NCBI GenBank assembly: GCA_021397835.1
Contig: JAJFZO010000087.1
Location: 5,580,001-5,644,000, forward strand
Direction: 5' to 3'
From: Moringa oleifera
Lineage: Eukaryota; Streptophyta; Magnoliopsida; Brassicales; Moringaceae
DNA length: 64,000 nt
A program made the translations under genes and the position numbers. Below are positions 24,958 through 37,800 of the stretch, one piece after another; within the stretch, counting starts at the first letter, position 1, and each line of letters starts with the position of its first letter. Under the pieces are notes generated by a model. It ran no database searches, had not been told where the DNA came from, and saw only the letters and a program-made list of their open reading frames with translations.

Positions 24958-25524
24958 GTTACCAGTTCTTTCTTTAGTTTGTGGGCCAGGAATTTACAAT
25001 TATAGCAAATGATGCGCTTCGACAGTTGAGCCAAAATGGTATGCAGTTGGCGCCGAGACGATGCTTTTACTGTCACGGACAGGATACGAACGAGCCCAGC
25101 GGCTCGCATTCCAGCACAACTTATTATGCAATAAATTTTCTCTTCATTCCCCACGGTTTCTGCATCTCTCTCTCTCTCTCTGAAAACGACAACATATGCT
25201 TCCTTTACAGTCACTTATGCGTTATGACCGCTGGAAAGATACAATCATAATTATTATATGTGACTTGCTTGACGCCTTGGGTTCTCAAGCATTAGCCACT
25301 CCTACTCCATATCTCCACGGATTTTCTGCTGGAGTTAGGTGCCCTCTTCCAAGATCTGGAGTGACGACAGGCGGCGCTTCCGTTGTTTCTGGTCATTATT
25401 TTCCTTGTGCTGATAAGTTATTAAGGCTAGTGTGCGGTGTTTTAAAGTGTGCAAGACAAAAACACGCTGCTTTCTCATCTGGGGTTTTGCATGCAGCTTG
25501 GTGCCAATCTGGTACTCGGACATC
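24958..25524. promoter_or_regulatory. Upstream region and leader of the secreted-peptide gene
   Basis: Bidirectional spacer between the tRNA gene and the plus-strand peptide gene. It is GC-richer than the genome average, with a short CT repeat near 25.17 kb. No clear TATA box was assigned. Open frames here have no family motifs. Confidence 0.4.
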
Positions 25525-26665
25525 ATGAGGGTTTCTCAGTTATGGGTTCCAGTCTTTTTGTTTGTTGGAACAGCTCTTATATTCCTCAGTAGCATCTCAT
25601 GCACCACACCGAGTTCCACCATTCCTGGTAAATGTTTTCCGTTTCATCAATTTTTTGTTCAATTTGTTGCCAATGCAAATGCTCACAGTGTTTTCAGATA
25701 TTTCGTGCTGCATGTTTCTGTCTATTGACATGGCATGGAATTGATTGCTCCTTGTTGCATGCTTTTCTCTTTTCAATTCTCAAATTTTTCTTTCAATTCT
25801 TTAGTCTTGTTTGGCGCTTGTGGTCATGAGTGAAGATATCTGTATCCATTGGTAGTTCTTCCAAGAATGCCTCTAGGCCGTAATCATGGTCTTTCATTCT
25901 TGCCAGATTTTGGGTCTTTAGCCTTCCTCAATGACTGCTCAGTTCCCTCATTTTGGCGTAACGGTATAGATACCCCTTTACTTGCTGGTCTGATGAATTC
26001 CTTAATTGATTTACTTCAATGTGTCTCTGGGTCTCTCTTAAATCTCCTCGATGATGCTACAACTTACACCGTGCTGTCCTTTCCTGTTTGAGACTTCAAA
26101 ATGTTCAATTGGCGTGGTTATGAATAATGTGCCAAGCATGCATCGCATTGAGCTGTTTCTAGTCTTTCCTTGAGGAAGAAATGGATCCGTTAGGAAATCA
26201 GGTCTAATTGCCAGCACTTGCTCCTTTTAAACAGGAAGCAATTTTGCTACTTCACATATTAATTTTAGGTTCTTCTTGACTGCTCTTCCAGATATGGCCT
26301 TCACCCACTACAGCAGTAGACTGGTAATGGCAACAAGAGGTAGAAAGCTGAAGGTACACATATTCTACCCTTTGGGGATGAAGATCAAGAGTCCTTTTGA
26401 TTTACTCTAATTGGTTTGCTAACCACCGATTGATATATGTCTATGATACGTAACTTATTTCATCTTGAAACTGCAGGAGAACGCTTATACTCGAAGCTCT
26501 ACCAAGAAGCGCAATGGCAGCAACATGAATCTTGAAGATTACCTCCCCGTCGACCCAGCTCCAACTACAAAGACCTCTGTTAGACCTGGTCCTATTGAGC
26601 ATGGCAGCCCTCTCAACCCATACATTCCTAAGCCGCCGCCTACTGCTCCTCCCCTGCTGGACTGA
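25525..26665 (+). CDS. Small secreted, peptide-hormone-like precursor of unrecognised family
   Basis: Three exons (25525-25627, 26292-26353, 26477-26665; GT-AG, phases consistent) encode 117 residues. The N-terminus MRVSQLWVPVFLFVGTALIF followed by LSSISC looks like a signal peptide cleaved near residue 26. A basic middle region holds GRK (51-53) and a tribasic KKR (65-67). Directly after it comes NMNLEDYLPVDPAP (71-84), an acidic-DY motif suitable for tyrosine sulfation with nearby prolines. The C-terminus is Pro-rich (PGPIEHGSPLNPYIPKPPP, 92-110). This layout (signal, basic cleavage site, DY plus prolines) matches plant post-translationally modified peptide precursors such as PSY, but the downstream sequence does not match PSY, PSK, RGF, CLE, CEP or IDA as I know them. 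Secretion is inferred, and the function is unknown. Transcript-like 3' UTR sequence follows. Confidence 0.75.
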
Positions 26666-27780
26666 TCAACTTTGACCTGCTTGAGATCCTGTTTATGATT
26701 ACCAAAGAGCTAAGATCTCTATGTTAGATCTACCACATCCTTATCACTGTTCTATACCCGCAAGCTGTTTGTTGTGATGTTTTAATCTGTCTACTTATTA
26801 TGTATTTTATGCCAACTTGGGTTACCTATGTATGCTGCTAGGTTCTGTCTGAATGTGTTTGTTGTCAGTGTTTGTAATGTGAGCATGATCTACCATCTTC
26901 CATGGAACACGTTGTTGCCAATGTAACTCATTCTTTCTGCATAACCTCCCCTTTTATCATCTTTGTGAATGTAACTCATCTACTTGATTTCTGCTTTGCA
27001 TTATTGTTGTAACAAAAGTAAGTTTCAACTTTGTTCTTTACGGTGTTTTGCCTCAAATGGTGCTTTGTCTTTGCAGTTGGCAAGATGACCATTTTGTCTT
27101 TTTTCAGCAATGTATAAATAAACAAGTCAGGTAGCAAAATGTCTTTTTTCAGTAATATTTGGTGAGAGTTAAATAATCTAAATTCATCATAAAATCCTAG
27201 GTATTAATGGCACTGCATTGTTGGCATCAAAGTGACACAAACTACAAAAATAGAACTAAATTTTCAAGATAGAAGGCATCTCATCTTATCATCAGCTAAC
27301 AAATCGAAGGTCAGAACATCTCATTGGAGTTACATCTCATTGCAGTTGTAGTTTTTGTTTTCTTCCGTTTCTCACAAAAGGTTTTCTTCAACCAATCAAA
27401 ATGCTGAAAAAGTTAGAAAAGATAAAATGTAAAAATGTCATAATCAATGTCACAATATGCACAAGGAGCATGGTAGAAACAAATATTTATGCTTTTAGAT
27501 AACTTAGTAATTTCTATTCCAAGTATGAAGGTGGCAATATATGATAGACAAAATTTGGAAGAAATTTTAGGGTTTAATTTTACATGAACATGTTGATCTC
27601 CATTGTAAGAAAATTAGATATAGATTTTCAATTATCATGTTTATATATTTGGATTATACAGATCATGAAAGGTAGACATAGATATTACAAACAAATTTAC
27701 TTGAATTAATGCTGATAGTCATTATCACTTTGGTTGATTGATCTTTCACAGATATGAAGGATACTACGTATTATAGTTTC
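26666..27780 (+). other. 3' UTR of the peptide gene, then spacer
   Basis: T-rich sequence up to about 27.0 kb has the character of a plant 3' UTR. A phrase TGTCTTTTTTCAG is repeated near 27.1 kb. No gene seen to 27.78 kb. Confidence 0.4.
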
Positions 27781-27799
27781 TTAATGGGATAATGAGAAA

Positions 27800-28136
27800 A
27801 AAAACCAGGAAATTACCTTTTGTATGTAACTTCTAATAATGTAACTTCCTCGTAAAATTTCTACAACTTTTTGCCCTTTGGGAGCCACAATCCTATTTTC
27901 TCTTTTATCTTTATATACATATATATATATATATATATAATGTATACTCAATTGTGCTATCAATCCATCATTAATAATACATATGAGTTATGAGTTTTTA
28001 CACACTTAAATTATTGATATTTTTATAGCCCATTATTCAACATGTATTATTAGATCACGTTATCGAGCTTAAAATTTATTTGTAAAGTCATGTGTTATGC
28101 ATATTACATGTAGGCCCATATTGAAAAATACCAACA
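27800..28136 (-). repeat. 3' LTR of a Copia element (left edge uncertain)
   Basis: On the minus strand a purine tract AAGTGGGAGAT (28147-28137) is followed by TGTTGG, the usual start of a Copia LTR, at 28136. The tract contains a TATATAT-rich run (about 27.92-27.94 kb). The far end could not be fixed because no second LTR is present for comparison. Confidence 0.6.
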
Positions 28137-29590
28137 ATCTCCCACTTGGACTACATGTTCTATCGTACATAACATACAGTTGAATATCCTTAATTGAACT
28201 CAGTAATGTCACTTTATGATAGAAATACCTTAACTATAATCTGGTCCAATAACATCATTACTATAGGATTAAAGTGGTCATTATTACTATATTTGTAATA
28301 AGGTCAATCAATAATTATAATACCAATATAATTAATGACATAGATCAAATATGGGTATGTAGTATGAAAATTACAAGAACAGTGATCCACACATGGATAT
28401 TTTTAACTAGTCTCAATAATCATATTGATGAGCACCATATGCTAAATAGCCAGAGTAAATCATGATTTCTATCTTTCAGAGTTGTCAAAACAAACATTTA
28501 TCAAATTTTTAAATCTTAGTACATACTGTAACCAAAATAAATAATATGTGATCTTATTTGTGTTAATCAATTAGAGTAAATACAAACTTTCATTAAATAG
28601 GTACATCATTTAAAAGGACCCCATGCGATCCATATGTTCATGAAACACCTTGGGTGACAAGCCCTTAGTGAGTGGATCGATTATTATGAAATTGGTGCTG
28701 ATATGTTTAATTAACACTTAACCACTCTAAACTTTTTCCTTTATCTCTAAGAACTTGATGTCAATGTATTTAGACTTTGACGAGCTACTGTTGTTCTTAG
28801 AATATACCTCAGCAACTTTATTATCACAATTAATTCTCAATGGTCTCTTAATAGTATTAACAATTTTATAAATCATTGATAAAATTTCGCACCCATATCC
28901 CATGGTTAGATGTTTGATAGCAAGCCATAAACTTAGCTTTTCGTGGTGGAAGTAGCTGTAAGTGATTATTTAATACTTTTCTAAGAAACAATTCCTGTAG
29001 CTAGTATAAAAATATAGCTATATAGCCTAACGTGGATCTCCTGTTATCCAAGCAGTCAGCAAAATTGGAGTCTGAGTATCCAATAACTTCTAAGTGATCA
29101 GATTCTTTGATATGTGAGCATAAAATCCTTCGTTCTTTTGCAAATATCACATAACCAATTTTGTTGCTTCTTACTTGAACTAATCTATGGTTACTCAAAT
29201 ATCTGCCCAACATCCCCATTGTGAACGCTATATCTAAACACATATACATTTGAGTGTTCATAAGACTCCTCATAACAGAAGCATAAAGGAATTTCTGCAT
29301 CTCTTTCATCTCAAGTTCAACATTAAGGTATTGCTGCAAGCTAAATTTATCACCTTTTGTCCAAGTGTATCCCTAGGTGCACAATGTTACATACCATATC
29401 GACTAAGTACCTTTCCAATATAAACCTTTTATGACAGGCCAAGCATACCTGTAGAGTGATTATGATGGATCTATATATCTTGTACAAAAGATGCATCACC
29501 AAGGTTCTTCATTTCAAAATGATTGGAGTCCTTAGTGTTATGCAGTAATATCTTAGCATTGCTTGCTATATTAGGGTTCTTGTTATATTC
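28137..29590 (-). pseudogene. Ty1/Copia polyprotein remnant, 5'-truncated
   Basis: Minus-strand frames give the last part of a Copia polyprotein. Reverse transcriptase end: KILLHNTKDSNHFEMKNLGD and ASFVQDIQIHHNHSTG-like near 29.5 kb. RNase H junction: DIAFTMGMLGRYLSNH near 29.2 kb. Then HLEVIGYSDSNFADCLDNRR near 29.07 kb, AKFMACYQTSN near 28.95 kb, and the terminal DPLTKGLSPKVFHEH near 28.65 kb. The longest open piece is 112 codons (29339-29001). Gag, protease, integrase and the 5' LTR are absent, and stops and frameshifts make it inactive. Its polypurine tract and 3' LTR lie at its end, in the right order. Confidence 0.85.
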
Positions 29591-30199
29591 GCTTTATAAT
29601 GGTGTGTTAATTTCAATTCTTGATATTTTTCTTTTAATTGTTTGAGTTAATATCCACTTGTATTTTCTTTTTAGTTGTTTGTAACTTTTTTTTTTTGCCT
29701 TAATTGTTTGGGTTAATATGCATGTAATGGTAAGGTATGCTTGAATTTGGTTAGCCATTTCCTTTGAACCTTAAGAATGATGAAACTTTTATGTAATCTA
29801 TGATTAGTTTTCTACGTAGGTTCTCACACAGCTTTTAGTGGCATTTCGATCGAGAAAAAAATTAAAAAATCAAGTAGAATACGAGAATTGATATAAGGAT
29901 TTTGTACGAATGAAAGATAGAATAATGGTTACCTCAATAAGAAATTATTGGCCTTAAGATGTTAATATTTTAAGTTATAAATAAAAAGTTATGTCTGTTT
30001 TATATTTGATATTTTAATTTGATTTAATTTAAATAATATTTTTAATTTTTTATATTTGATTCAATCATTAATATAAGTCTCTTGAATATTTTTATAATAT
30101 TTATACAAAAATTACAATAATAATATTTAAATTCAATTCAATTCAAACATTAAATATAAAATTGATTCAATAACATTTTAAAATAATAAATAATAATAA

Positions 30200-30720
30200 T
30201 AAATAAATAAAATTTATTTTAAAGTAAATATCGTTTAAAGAATTTTAAAAATTACTCTCTTTTTTAATTTTTACTCTAAATTTTAAAAACATTTCAACCA
30301 AATTTTGATGGATGAAAAATAGTTAAATTAAATTTTATCAAAAAAATTAAAATTTAGATATATTAAATTGAGAATTTTATATTACAAATTTTAATTTTAA
30401 TTTTTTATAAAAGTAAATAAATATTCAAGTTACTATCACAAAAAAATTTATAATTTTTTTAATATTAAAAATATTTTTCAAAAAAATTTTATTAAAAAAA
30501 TAAAAAATTTGTAAAATTAAAAATTATTTAAAATTAAGAGAATGACTTAAAATAAAATATAAGATTTATTTAAATTATTTTTTAAACATTTCAACAATAA
30601 AAATAGACTTAATTTTTAATAAAAACTTAAATCAAGATTTTGAAAATATTTTAAAATTCATAATAAGAATAATATTTTAAAAATTTAAAATAAAATTTAT
30701 TTTCTAAAAAATATTTTTAA
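30200..30720. repeat. AT-rich dispersed repeat, copy 3
   Basis: Block order matches copies 2 and 4: TTCAAGTTACTATCACAAAA, a block around TATTAAAAATATTTTTC, then AAAATTATTTAAAATTAAG, AATGACTTAAAATAAAATAT, TTTAAACATTTCAACAATAA and TTAATTTTTAATAAAA. Judged by eye. Confidence 0.5.
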
Positions 30721-31406
30721 AAAATTGAATAGGTGGATGATTGGGCATCAAAAACCCTTTACTGTTAGCTTGGGCTGGATCCAACATTATAGAACCAAAC
30801 AAAACCTAAAGGTCTCGTCCATAGGCTCAGCTCTGAATCTGTCTCAGAATCTTTATTTCGTGTGGCTTGATAACGTAATTCTTTAATATTTTTATTTTAA
30901 CATCACAGTTTTAGAAACTTAATCCAACATTAAATTAAAAATATTATTAATTTAATAACACGAATAAAAAATTATTGATAAATTTTTGATGCTTATTTTA
31001 TTATTTTTTAATAAATTTTATATTTATAAATTTTAATTTAAAAATTAATTTTAAATTAAAATAAATCAAACTGATTTCACTGATAATCTTATTAATTTAA
31101 TTGATATTTGACGAGCTAACTTTTAAGACAATTCAAAACTTACCATTCAAATCAATTTTAAATGGATAAACTTAATTGAATTTAATTATTAAGCAAATGA
31201 CACTTAAATTCATCCAATTGGACTTAATTGTCACAAGGCGCTACCGTTCGCACCCATTCTTTTTCTTTTTCCTCTTTTTCATCTGATTTAGTTTTTTCTT
31301 CTTCTTCTTCGCAACCGATAGTCACCTTTTTCTTTGTTTTTCTCTCATGTCTTCTTTTTTTTTTTTTAATGGGTTGATGTTAGCTGGACCCAACCGATAG
31401 GCCGGC

Positions 31407-31429
31407 CGGTTCGATTTAACATCGAACCG
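31407..31429. repeat. Perfect 9-bp inverted repeat (CGGTTCGAT arms)
   Basis: CGGTTCGAT and ATCGAACCG are separated by five bases, next to GGCCGGCC. The same CGGTTCGA/TCGAACCG pairing recurs at 62681-62704 in a TTCGAT-rich repeat, so this may be a fragment of that family. Confidence 0.7.
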
Positions 31430-31818
31430 ATCTGTCTGACCCGGTTGTGAAGTCATTGATAATAATAGTAACACAAACCCCACTTTTTTGTTCTATTATT
31501 TTAATCAGAGTATTGTATTAGGCTGGCCTGAGGGGAGGAATCCCATGGTTGTTTCTGATTCTGTTATTGTTACTTGCTGCAGTGTGTGATCGCCGGAGTT
31601 GCTCGTCCCCGTGGACGTCGCCTTTTTTTCACATCTACAGAACCAAGAATCCAATTCCCTCTTTTTTTTTTTTTTTTTTCAGTAGTTAATACGGTTGTGT
31701 GTATCATTAGTTTGTAATTTATAAACAGGATCGGGGTTCGTGAGCAAGACAAGCCTCTCCGTTTACCCGCCGGTGAGGTGAAGGGACCGTAGGCCACTTC
31801 GCATACTAAGGCCTTATT

Positions 31819-34800
31819 ATGGATCCCTCCATCGTGAAGCTTCTTGAAGAAGATGAGGTTTTTGTGCCTTCTTTTTTTTTTTGTTTTCTTTGCGATCTTC
31901 TATATCTAGGTATCTGCAAAAGCCATGGAATTGCTAAAATTATTATTCTAAAAGTGTTTCAATTTCTTCTTCGTGGTTCTTAAAATGTTCATAGGACGAG
32001 TCTATGCATTCGGGGGCTGACGTGGATGCGCTCCAGGCCGCCCTTAATCGGGATATAGAAGGCCATGCCTCTACTTCTCAGCCTTCTGATACGAACGCAG
32101 GTATCAATTTAAACCAATTTTACTACGATTTGATTTTATTACTGTCCTTGTATGTTTAATGCGCTTTTTTTTTTTTTGGGAGAACTTGAAAACTAGCTTA
32201 GTTGGAAATCAGAAACCAGTTGTGTACCTGTACTATGCTTCTTCTTTTTTATTCAATAGGCTGAAAACGGATACAAACTGAGGATTTTTTTTCCCTGTTC
32301 TTTATTGTTGTGGCCCAAAGAGGAAGAGACCAGTGCTGGGTAGCTTTGGAAAAGTGGAAAGACCATTAAGTTGATGATTTCTTGATCTGTTAAAGTCATG
32401 GTAATTGAAGATACATTATTTGGTGTCCTTATGGAAGTCAAGTGGCCTTCTAGATTTATAAACTATGTAAAAACATGAATTTTTGCCCTTATGTTGTTGG
32501 CAAAAAATGAGTTCCTGATACTGGTGGCATTCCGTGAAAAATATCTAAGTGATTGTTAGGAGCATTTCCATCTAATTTCTTGAAGGAATTTAGTAGTTCA
32601 ATCAAAGAGGAGGTTCAACTCCATCCTATTGACTGGTTTTAGTGTTTCTTTTCTCCATCTTAAAGATGATATCAACTGAAGATGGGTGATCCCTTCAATT
32701 GCTTGGTTCACAATGACTGTTTTCTTTTTTAGGTGACCTCATTAATGGCAATTAATTGATCACAAGAAGTTCTTTAATAGGGCAAAGTAGAATGGGTAAG
32801 CTACATGAAGGGAAAAAATGTACAAAGCTTACTGCAATCTGTTCTATTGTGCAATAGTAAGTGAATGGTGTATTCTTAGCAGCGCTTATGTTGAGTTGAT
32901 TATTTGTGATGTCAAGCAATAGCTAAGGCCATGCCACAGCCATTTCCTTGCATTTTGCCTTTGGATTAGAGTAAGCACAGAATTGAGTCAGGATTAAGGA
33001 TGCATTGGCTTGAAACTTTCTGAACTGACTTGGGCTAGTACAAACTTGAATCCTAGTCCTAGAAACTTGATGTCCTTGGAACTCAATTTTATGCTGAATT
33101 GCTCTTAATGCTCATTATCTTGGTTGGTTGTGAGAAGATTTGGCAATGATTTAGAGTATGTTAGTCTTGTAGTGAGATGGATAATTAATTAATTATTGGA
33201 AACAAGTTATAGATTGTTTTTGATTTGCTGGCTTTCTTATTATTTGTTGATGATGATGAGCAGTGCTTGTGGGAAATAAACTGTTGTGGTTCTTTATTTT
33301 TTACTAATTCATTGTGGTAGTACAATGGTGTCTAATTGCTTTAGAGGTCTATATATATATATTTCCCTGAAAGATGTTATCCTTTGACGTCTTGTAATAC
33401 TGGGATGTGATTTGCTACAATGCAGCATATTGGTTTTTTTATGACTTTGTTTTTTTCAACCATCTCCTTTCTTTAGTTCTTTTCTTCTAATATAAATTAT
33501 ATAGTGCCACTGCAATGCATTATGGCAACGAAAATCTGAGGATGATTAAAAGACAAGAATCCCTTATCAGAAGATGTGAGCTCAAACTTTTCTAATTGAA
33601 TATCTTTGTCTTCTTTCATATTCATCTGCTCTCTGTATGGCATGGTTGGAACTTTTTAAATGTTTATGAATTTCATTGACTGAAAGCTTTGGCAGTTTTG
33701 CCCGGAGGAAACAATCATACTTGCAGTCAATTTGCACAGTGGCAAACTGCAAGCCAAAATGAAAATGCTATCTCACAAAGTCAGCAGAGCTCAGAGAGCA
33801 TGCAGCAGCAGGAGCAGCATCCATCTCAACATGAACAACCACAAAGCGGATCTGTTTCTGAGAATCAGCAAGGACAAAATGATTCCCAGGATCCAAATCG
33901 GCTGCTGTTGCAACCGAACCAATCCCAAGATGCTCATAAACAAGGACTGGCAGTTCAAATTGCTCCCAAGGTTCCCCAAACAACTGGGGGGCATGTTTCT
34001 GAAAAGAATCCCATCCCTCTACGTGAGCCTGAACGATCACATAATCAAGATAGTGAATCTCAATACTTGAAATTACAAAAGATGAGTAATCAGCAAGCCA
34101 CTAGCACAGAGCATACTAGTAATACAATGAATCGTGGTAGTAAACAAGTGCCATTTGCCGTTTTGCTCCCGGCTTTGTTGCCCCAACTTGATAAGGACAG
34201 AGCAATGCAGCTTCATACTCTGTATGCTAAACTCAAGGTTGTTTTCTGACATATTAAAGTAATTCATTTGTCGTTCTGCTTTCCTTGTATGCATCCCAAG
34301 CTTCTTTTTTTTTTAGCTGTCCTGATATTACTCTTGCCACTGCTTTCAGAAAAATGAAATCGCAAAAGATGGATTTGTTAGGCACATGAGGGATATTGTA
34401 GGTGATCAGATGCTCAGGTTAGCAGTTAACAAACTGCAATTGCAGGTAAATGCATAGTGGATTCAATATTTACAATTAGGATGACAATTTTCAGTATCCT
34501 AGCTAATTGTATGTTAATCTGAAGCTATGCCTGCCCACACTTTCAGATGGGTTCCAACCAGTTCCAAGTACAATCCCAAGCTCCATGTCGGCAAAATCAT
34601 CCAAGAGTACCATCTGTTAGTGCTGCTGCCACGCAGTTCACTGATCCCACCTCAATTGTGCAGCTTCATCAGAAAACCTCCAACTCTCCGTCAGATACAT
34701 CTCATACTTCCTCTTTGGCAGCCAAAATGAAGCCTGATTCAGCCTATCCAACCATGGAAAACAGTTCTCAAAAATCTCGTGAGGTGGAACGTCAGTCAGA

Positions 34801-37800
34801 TTCGCGTGGAGTCCTGGTAGGCCAAATATCTTCCTCTAGTTCAAGCCCTGTAATTCAAGAGAGAGAGCGCTCTTCCACTTCAGTGCAAGGACTTAACAAG
34901 CAGCCGCAGCAACATATCCAATTCCCACAAACTTCATTTCCAATGTATGGAAGTGGTAGTGGTAGTTATCACCCTTATTCTGGGACAAATGTCAGTACTT
35001 CAGTTTCATCTTTGAAGCCGCAACCTCATGATCCTCAAGTAAGACAAATTACACATAGTCAAAGTGTTGGATCAACTCCATACGGAGGGGCCAGCCAAGC
35101 TATGAACATGATGAGTGTGCCTAAGTTTGAGAGGCAAAACTCAATGAATGATTCAAATAGAGTGCAGGGCGGTTCTCTTTCTCACTTTCAGAACAAAAAC
35201 AGTTCAGCATTACAACAGAATTCAGTTCCTTGGCAAACATCAGCTAGCAAGGAGCAGAGTTCTGCTCCTTTGTCGTCAATGACGTATGTAAAGCCGGAAG
35301 TAGTTGATCAAGGTGCTGACCAGCAGCATAAATCCAATTTGTCTACTCCACAAAGTGTGCCTGCTGTCCAGGTTGAGCACGGGAATGCAATTCCTGGAGC
35401 TTTAAAGGATGATCTTTCAGAGAAGCAATCTTCTAGAATGAGTTTCTCGACATCTACTGGCATGATGCCCTCAAATTCAGTTTCTCCTTCCATGACCTCA
35501 CAGCTTGACTCTAGCGTTCCGGTAATTTGCAGAATAATCAGGCATAGTATATCCTTCTACTTCATTGTTACATTGTTATGTTGGGAAATATCATGTTCGT
35601 ATGTTGATGCCCTGTTTGTTTATATTTTCCTGCTTGTGAGACAATTGGTATTATAATGTTAGAAAACATTAAACATAAATTATATGTTTTGATACAGTTC
35701 CAAAGTGCTTCGTTTTTACTTTTATTTGTATGCTTATTCGCCTTCTATTTTGAAAACCTCATGGGTATTGATCTCATGCATATTGATTTACTTGTATACG
35801 TGAGAGTATATGTGCAGTCGTTGTTGTTGATGAGTGAATTCCTTGTTGCTTCTTTGTTCGCTAGTTGAGCTCTCGGATTCCATCTGTAACCTCTCCATCT
35901 GGAGTTAATGCAAGAACACCACCTAAAAAACCTTCTGTTGGTCAGAAGAAACCACTTGAGACACTTGGTTCTTCACCACCACCATCAAGGTAAAATAATC
36001 TTTTGGTGCACTGAAGCTTGAGAATGATAATAATTATTGGTTCATAGTCAATTTGCCTCGTCGATACTGATTTTCTGTTTTCTTGTTGTTTTGTGTAACC
36101 AATTGGACTTTCCACAGTAAGAAACAAAAAGTTTCTGGTGCCTTTTTGGATCAAAGCATTGAGCAACTCAATGATGTCACTGCTGTCAGTGGAGTGAACC
36201 TTAGGGTATGGTTTTGGTGAAAGCATTGCCAATTCTTTAAACAGTGAAGTTATAAAAAAAAAAAAACTTTTGACTATCTGCTTTTAAACAGGAAGAGGAA
36301 GAACAACTATTTTCTGGGTCCAAGGAGGACAGTCGAGTTTCAGAAGCATCCCGAAGGGCTGTACAAGAGGAAGAAGAAAGACTCCTTTTGCAGAAAACTC
36401 CACTGCAGAAAAAATTGGCCGAGATTTGTTAATACACTTTATATCCCTCAGTTTTCGTCTTAAGTTTTTTGTCGTTCCACAGATGTACACTTTTTTGCCA
36501 TGTGGAAAGATCAATATTTGTCACACAGCTGATACCTAGTTTTGTGTCTTACAGTGGCCAAATGTGGTTTGAAGAATATAAGCAATGATGTGGAGCGATG
36601 TTTGTCCTTGGTAAGATGCTAACTAATTACTTGGTCCTTTTTGTTATGTTCTATTTACATCTATTCTCATGCAACTGAATTTTTAGTGTGTGGAGGAAAG
36701 GATGCGTGCACTGTTATGTAATATAATCAGGCTGTCAAAACAGGTTAGTTTTCTGTTTTCTCTTCGTGTTAAGCTAATTGTCTTTCACCTATCTTTCTAA
36801 CACCCAATGAATCTTGCAGCGCATTGATGCTGAGAAGGACAGGCACCGAACTTTTATAACTTCAGATGTTCGGCAACAAATTATGATAATTAACAGGAAA
36901 GCTAGGGAAGAATGGGATAAAAAGCAAGCTGAAGCAGAAAAGCTCAGGAAACTTAATGAAGTGGGTGCTCAACATATGATCTATTTATATATGAACCATT
37001 CATTATACACACCCATAGCCACATAGAGAAACACTTGGTCATACATACACATGGTTCATACACACGCCAACACCCTCGATCATGTGCACAGCACAGTCAC
37101 ACACGCACAGACACACAGAGATATTCACTTTTGCTTAGATTTATGATATATCTATGACTAACAGGCATATGCATTAATAAAGTTCAGGCGTGCATTATTA
37201 ATGCTCTACTAAAAAGAAAACTGTTGAATGCAGCCTGAGAGTGATAGTGGAGTTGATGGAGATAAGGAGAAAGATGAAGGTCGTGTAAAATTAGCCAAGG
37301 TATCAAGAACCAATTGTCTATCATAGCGTTATATATATGTATTTTCCCTGCATTCAGATAAAGGCATTCTTTTTAACTTTATCCAGTGTGCAGCCAAACA
37401 AGGAGGAAGATGACAAAATGAGGACCACAGCTGCAAATGTTGCTGCACGCGCTGCTGTTGGGGGAGATGACATGCTGTCAAAGTGGCAACTTATGGCTGA
37501 GCAAGCTCGCCAGAAACGTGAGGGGGGGATCGATGCTGCATCTGGTTCTCAGACAGGTAAAGATGTGAACCGGAGGTCTTCAGCAACATCCGGGAGAAAT
37601 GCGAAGGACAATCAGGAAGCAGAAAAAAGAGGCCACGGAGCTCCTGGTTCTGCATCTGGTTAGTGTGTGTGATGTAAGATTGATTATTAGTTTTGAATTT
37701 GGAAATAATGATGACGACTAAAGATTGCAACAAAATGATATGCCAAACAACGGTCAATTATGGCTTGTGTTTGTCATGTGCTAATTCATATTGACAAGAA

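Larger units (their letters stand above)
29600..31560. other. AT-rich intergenic spacer upstream of TAF4
   Basis: No gene seen. Contains AT-rich repeat copy 3 and, near 31.2-31.45 kb, C/T-rich sequence and a small hairpin just ahead of the TAF4 promoter. Confidence 0.5.

Noticed and set aside
25849..26091. 80-codon open frame inside intron 1 of the peptide gene
   Set aside because: No ATG at its edge, no domain, and the flanking splice sites of the peptide gene explain the region without it.
33768..34040. 90-codon minus-strand frame inside TAF4 exon 3
   Set aside because: Antisense shadow of the Gln-rich TAF4 coding exon.
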